A stretch of 64,000 nucleotides of DNA from Verrucomicrobiota bacterium (GTDB taxonomy: Bacteria > Verrucomicrobiota > Kiritimatiellia > CAIVKH01), in assembly GCA_024233345.1 (NCBI GenBank), contig JACKPT010000004.1, forward strand, positions 62,001 through 126,000, written 5' to 3'. The first letter of the stretch is position 1. Each line of letters opens with the position of its first letter. The position numbers and the translations under genes were made by a program. The notes beneath the pieces were generated by a model. It was given only the letters and a program-made list of their open reading frames with translations. It did not search any database and had not been told where the DNA came from. Shown here one piece after another: positions 62,652 to 64,000 of the stretch.

Positions 62652-63170
62652 CTATCTGGAAAGCAGCGATGCCAGCAGTCCAAGCCCCAGAACAAGGATG
62701 AGTAGACCTACAAAGATCCATACAATTATGGATGTCTTGTACTTAACCTCGGGTGTAGCTGCGATGGCATCCTTGTACTCTGGAGAGAAGACGACAGTTC
62801 CTTTCTTCGAGAAGACCAGAAAGAGTATGTAGCCATTGATCAGTGTGCCTATCGGAAAGCCAAGAAGGCCAATGCCCGAAAGTATCCCAGTGGGAACTCG
62901 TGCCCATGCCTTTAGCTCTCGTAGTCCAGTGCCCACCCAAAATTGGAACACGCCGAGCCCGATCAGAGCTGCGGCGACAACAATACGGACGACCATCGTT
63001 GACTCCGTGTCTGTTAGAACTCCCGCAATTCCTGCGATGATAATAAAGAGCGCACCAAGGTAGTACAATACTCCGACAGATCTGACAGAGGCTTCGTGCT
63101 TAATATGGCTGCGTCGCATTTCTACGGTGTCGGTCGTGTGGTTGTCTGCGGAAGACGGCGCTTTGGTCAT
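62652..63170 (-). CDS. four-helix membrane protein of unknown function
   Basis: 172 aa, AGGAGG ribosome site upstream of the ATG at 63170. Four hydrophobic helices (LGALFIIIAGIAGVL, VVAAALIGLGVFQFWVG, GIGLLGFPIGTLINGYILFLVF, IVWIFVGLLILVLGLGLLASLL). The GTLINGYILFLVFSKKG line recalls small bacterial membrane proteins of uncharacterised type. Probably the gene of a cassette starting at the attC-like element at 63185. Confidence 0.65.
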   Translation of the reverse strand: MTKAPSSADNHTTDTVEMRRSHIKHEASVRSVGVLYYLGALFIIIAGIAGVLTDTESTMVVRIVVAAALIGLGVFQFWVGTGLRELKAWARVPTGILSGIGLLGFPIGTLINGYILFLVFSKKGTVVFSPEYKDAIAATPEVKYKTSIIVWIFVGLLILVLGLGLLASLLSR

Positions 63171-63184
63171 CTGATTCCTCCTTT

Positions 63185-63246
63185 GGCGAACGTCGTCCCT
63201 TGAGTGGTGCCCGATTCAGGGCGTACGCTCCGAGGCATGGTTGTGC
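63185..63246 (-). repeat. attC-like 62-bp imperfect palindrome 2
   Basis: Same length and layout as 61176-61237. On the minus strand it starts GCACAAC and ends GTTCGCC, with ACGCCCTGAATCGGGC in the centre corresponding to ACGCCCGAGGCCGGGC in copy 1. It begins 10 bp after the stop of the gene at 63257 and ends 14 bp before the 172-aa gene start. Confidence 0.45.
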
Positions 63247-63256
63247 CCATCCAAGT

Positions 63257-64000
63257 TCATGGAAGCCGAATGTCGTATTTGAAAGACTTCAGAGGTCCTG
63301 CATCTTGTGGATCGAAAAGCAATGCTGCCCCAGTGCCCATTTGGTTGGTCTCGTCAGTCCACGCGGCCCCGAGCAGATTGCTCGTCGAAACAATGAAGTA
63401 GCATCGCTCCAATGAGCTTGTTTCGATAAGGAGAGAAGTCCCAGTCCATTTCAGAGGGGGCTGGATGGAGAGCGGATTGGTTGGATCGGTCCCTGCAATA
63501 TACTCCTGCCAATTGCTGAGACTGTCGAGATCAGTATCTTCACCTGCAGCCGCGCCGGTGACGTGATAAAAATGGTCCTCTTCCCATCCGTTAGGTATCC
63601 CGTCACGATCAAGATCGTCATCTCTTGAAGGCCTGTAACACTCCGTGATAAAAGGCATTCGCCCTATGAATAGGTCGCCTGAATCGTTTACTGCCACTGA
63701 CGCTTCACTTCCGATGGGCGCAAGTCGCCACCAAGAGCGTCCATCCGGGCCCACACGCCATGTTCCATCGCTCCCGGCAAGGTAGACGTTGTCATATTGG
63801 TCCATGCAAGCGTCTTGCAGGTACTGGTTTCCTGCGTAGGGATTACTCTCCAGGTAGTCGTTCAGCAGTGCGGTGCCGTCATAACCGATTTTGACGAGGC
63901 TGTATCGCTTCTTCCCCATATCGGCAGTGCGCGCTACATAAGGGCGGCCTTCGGTATCGATCATCATTCCTATGACTGAAGACAGCCAGGGAAACGCGGC
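63257..64000 (-). CDS. secreted beta-propeller/type-3-repeat protein, 5' end outside window
   Basis: The frame continues to the window edge (PWLSSVIGMM precedes the first internal ATG at 63967), so the gene is partial. There are propeller-like lines (NVYLAGSDGTWRVGPDGRSWW, SGDLFIGRMPF), then a type 3 calcium-like repeat (DLDRDGIPNGWEE, DTDLDSLSNWQEYIAGTDP) and a C-terminal module (YFIVSTSNLLGAAWTDET). The same C-terminal style is seen in the larger secreted proteins of this window. Confidence 0.7.
   Translation of the reverse strand, partial: AAFPWLSSVIGMMIDTEGRPYVARTADMGKKRYSLVKIGYDGTALLNDYLESNPYAGNQYLQDACMDQYDNVYLAGSDGTWRVGPDGRSWWRLAPIGSEASVAVNDSGDLFIGRMPFITECYRPSRDDDLDRDGIPNGWEEDHFYHVTGAAAGEDTDLDSLSNWQEYIAGTDPTNPLSIQPPLKWTGTSLLIETSSLERCYFIVSTSNLLGAAWTDETNQMGTGAALLFDPQDAGPLKSFKYDIRLP

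Overview
The window is a GC-rich bacterial chromosome segment that fits the PVC superphylum, most likely Kiritimatiellota or Verrucomicrobiota. The placement is an inference from gene content. Supporting features are an LL-diaminopimelate aminotransferase of the PVC/plant type, a PEP-CTERM protein, a TIGR03790-type secreted protein, very large secreted proteins with Pmp-like GGA(I) beta-helix repeats, and C-terminal 'YxLQsSeDLs-W' modules. A selenium-dependent-type molybdenum hydroxylase cluster suggests anaerobic purine metabolism. No rRNA, tRNA or CRISPR array was seen.

Layout. 1-7.8 kb: dapL (cut by the window edge) overlapping an ACT-domain gene, recQ on the minus strand, then a tightly coupled potABCD polyamine transporter operon closed by a strong terminator. 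7.8-15.3 kb: a TIGR03790 secreted protein, a GT4 glycosyltransferase, a minus-strand HAD hydrolase-sulfotransferase pair and a secreted protein. 15.3-16.0 kb is gene debris: REP-like palindromes plus a chimeric remnant joining a piece of the neighbouring secreted gene to the 3' end of a second thiD. 16-18.8 kb: a membrane glycosyltransferase-like/TPR protein. 18.8-36.4 kb: four overlapping secreted genes (PEP-CTERM protein, 2096 aa beta-helix protein, 208 aa protein, 3306 aa glycine-rich giant). The giant contains an exact 1851-bp (617-codon) higher-order tandem repeat.

36.5-38.1 kb: thiG-thiD on the minus strand. 38.3-46.7 kb: ygfK-ssnA-ygfM-2Fe2S-molybdopterin subunit, four of five genes joined by ATGA overlaps. 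This is the core of a purine/selenium-dependent molybdenum hydroxylase locus. 46.8-51.3 kb: a 1492 aa choice-of-anchor-Q/beta-helix secreted protein. 51.4-58.9 kb: a small TPR membrane protein, a MoaD/ThiS carrier, a zinc-ribbon Ser/Thr kinase coupled to a pterin dehydratase gene, and a minus-strand divergent transketolase, upp and HAD phosphatase.

58.9-64 kb is AT-richer accessory DNA. It holds a seven-bladed RCC1 protein and a minus-strand series of small genes separated by two 62-bp attC-like palindromes, 52-bp dispersed repeats, REP-like hairpins and a small gene broken by a stop. Matching half-sites at the cassette ends make an integron-type gene cassette array the most interesting reading of this end of the window.
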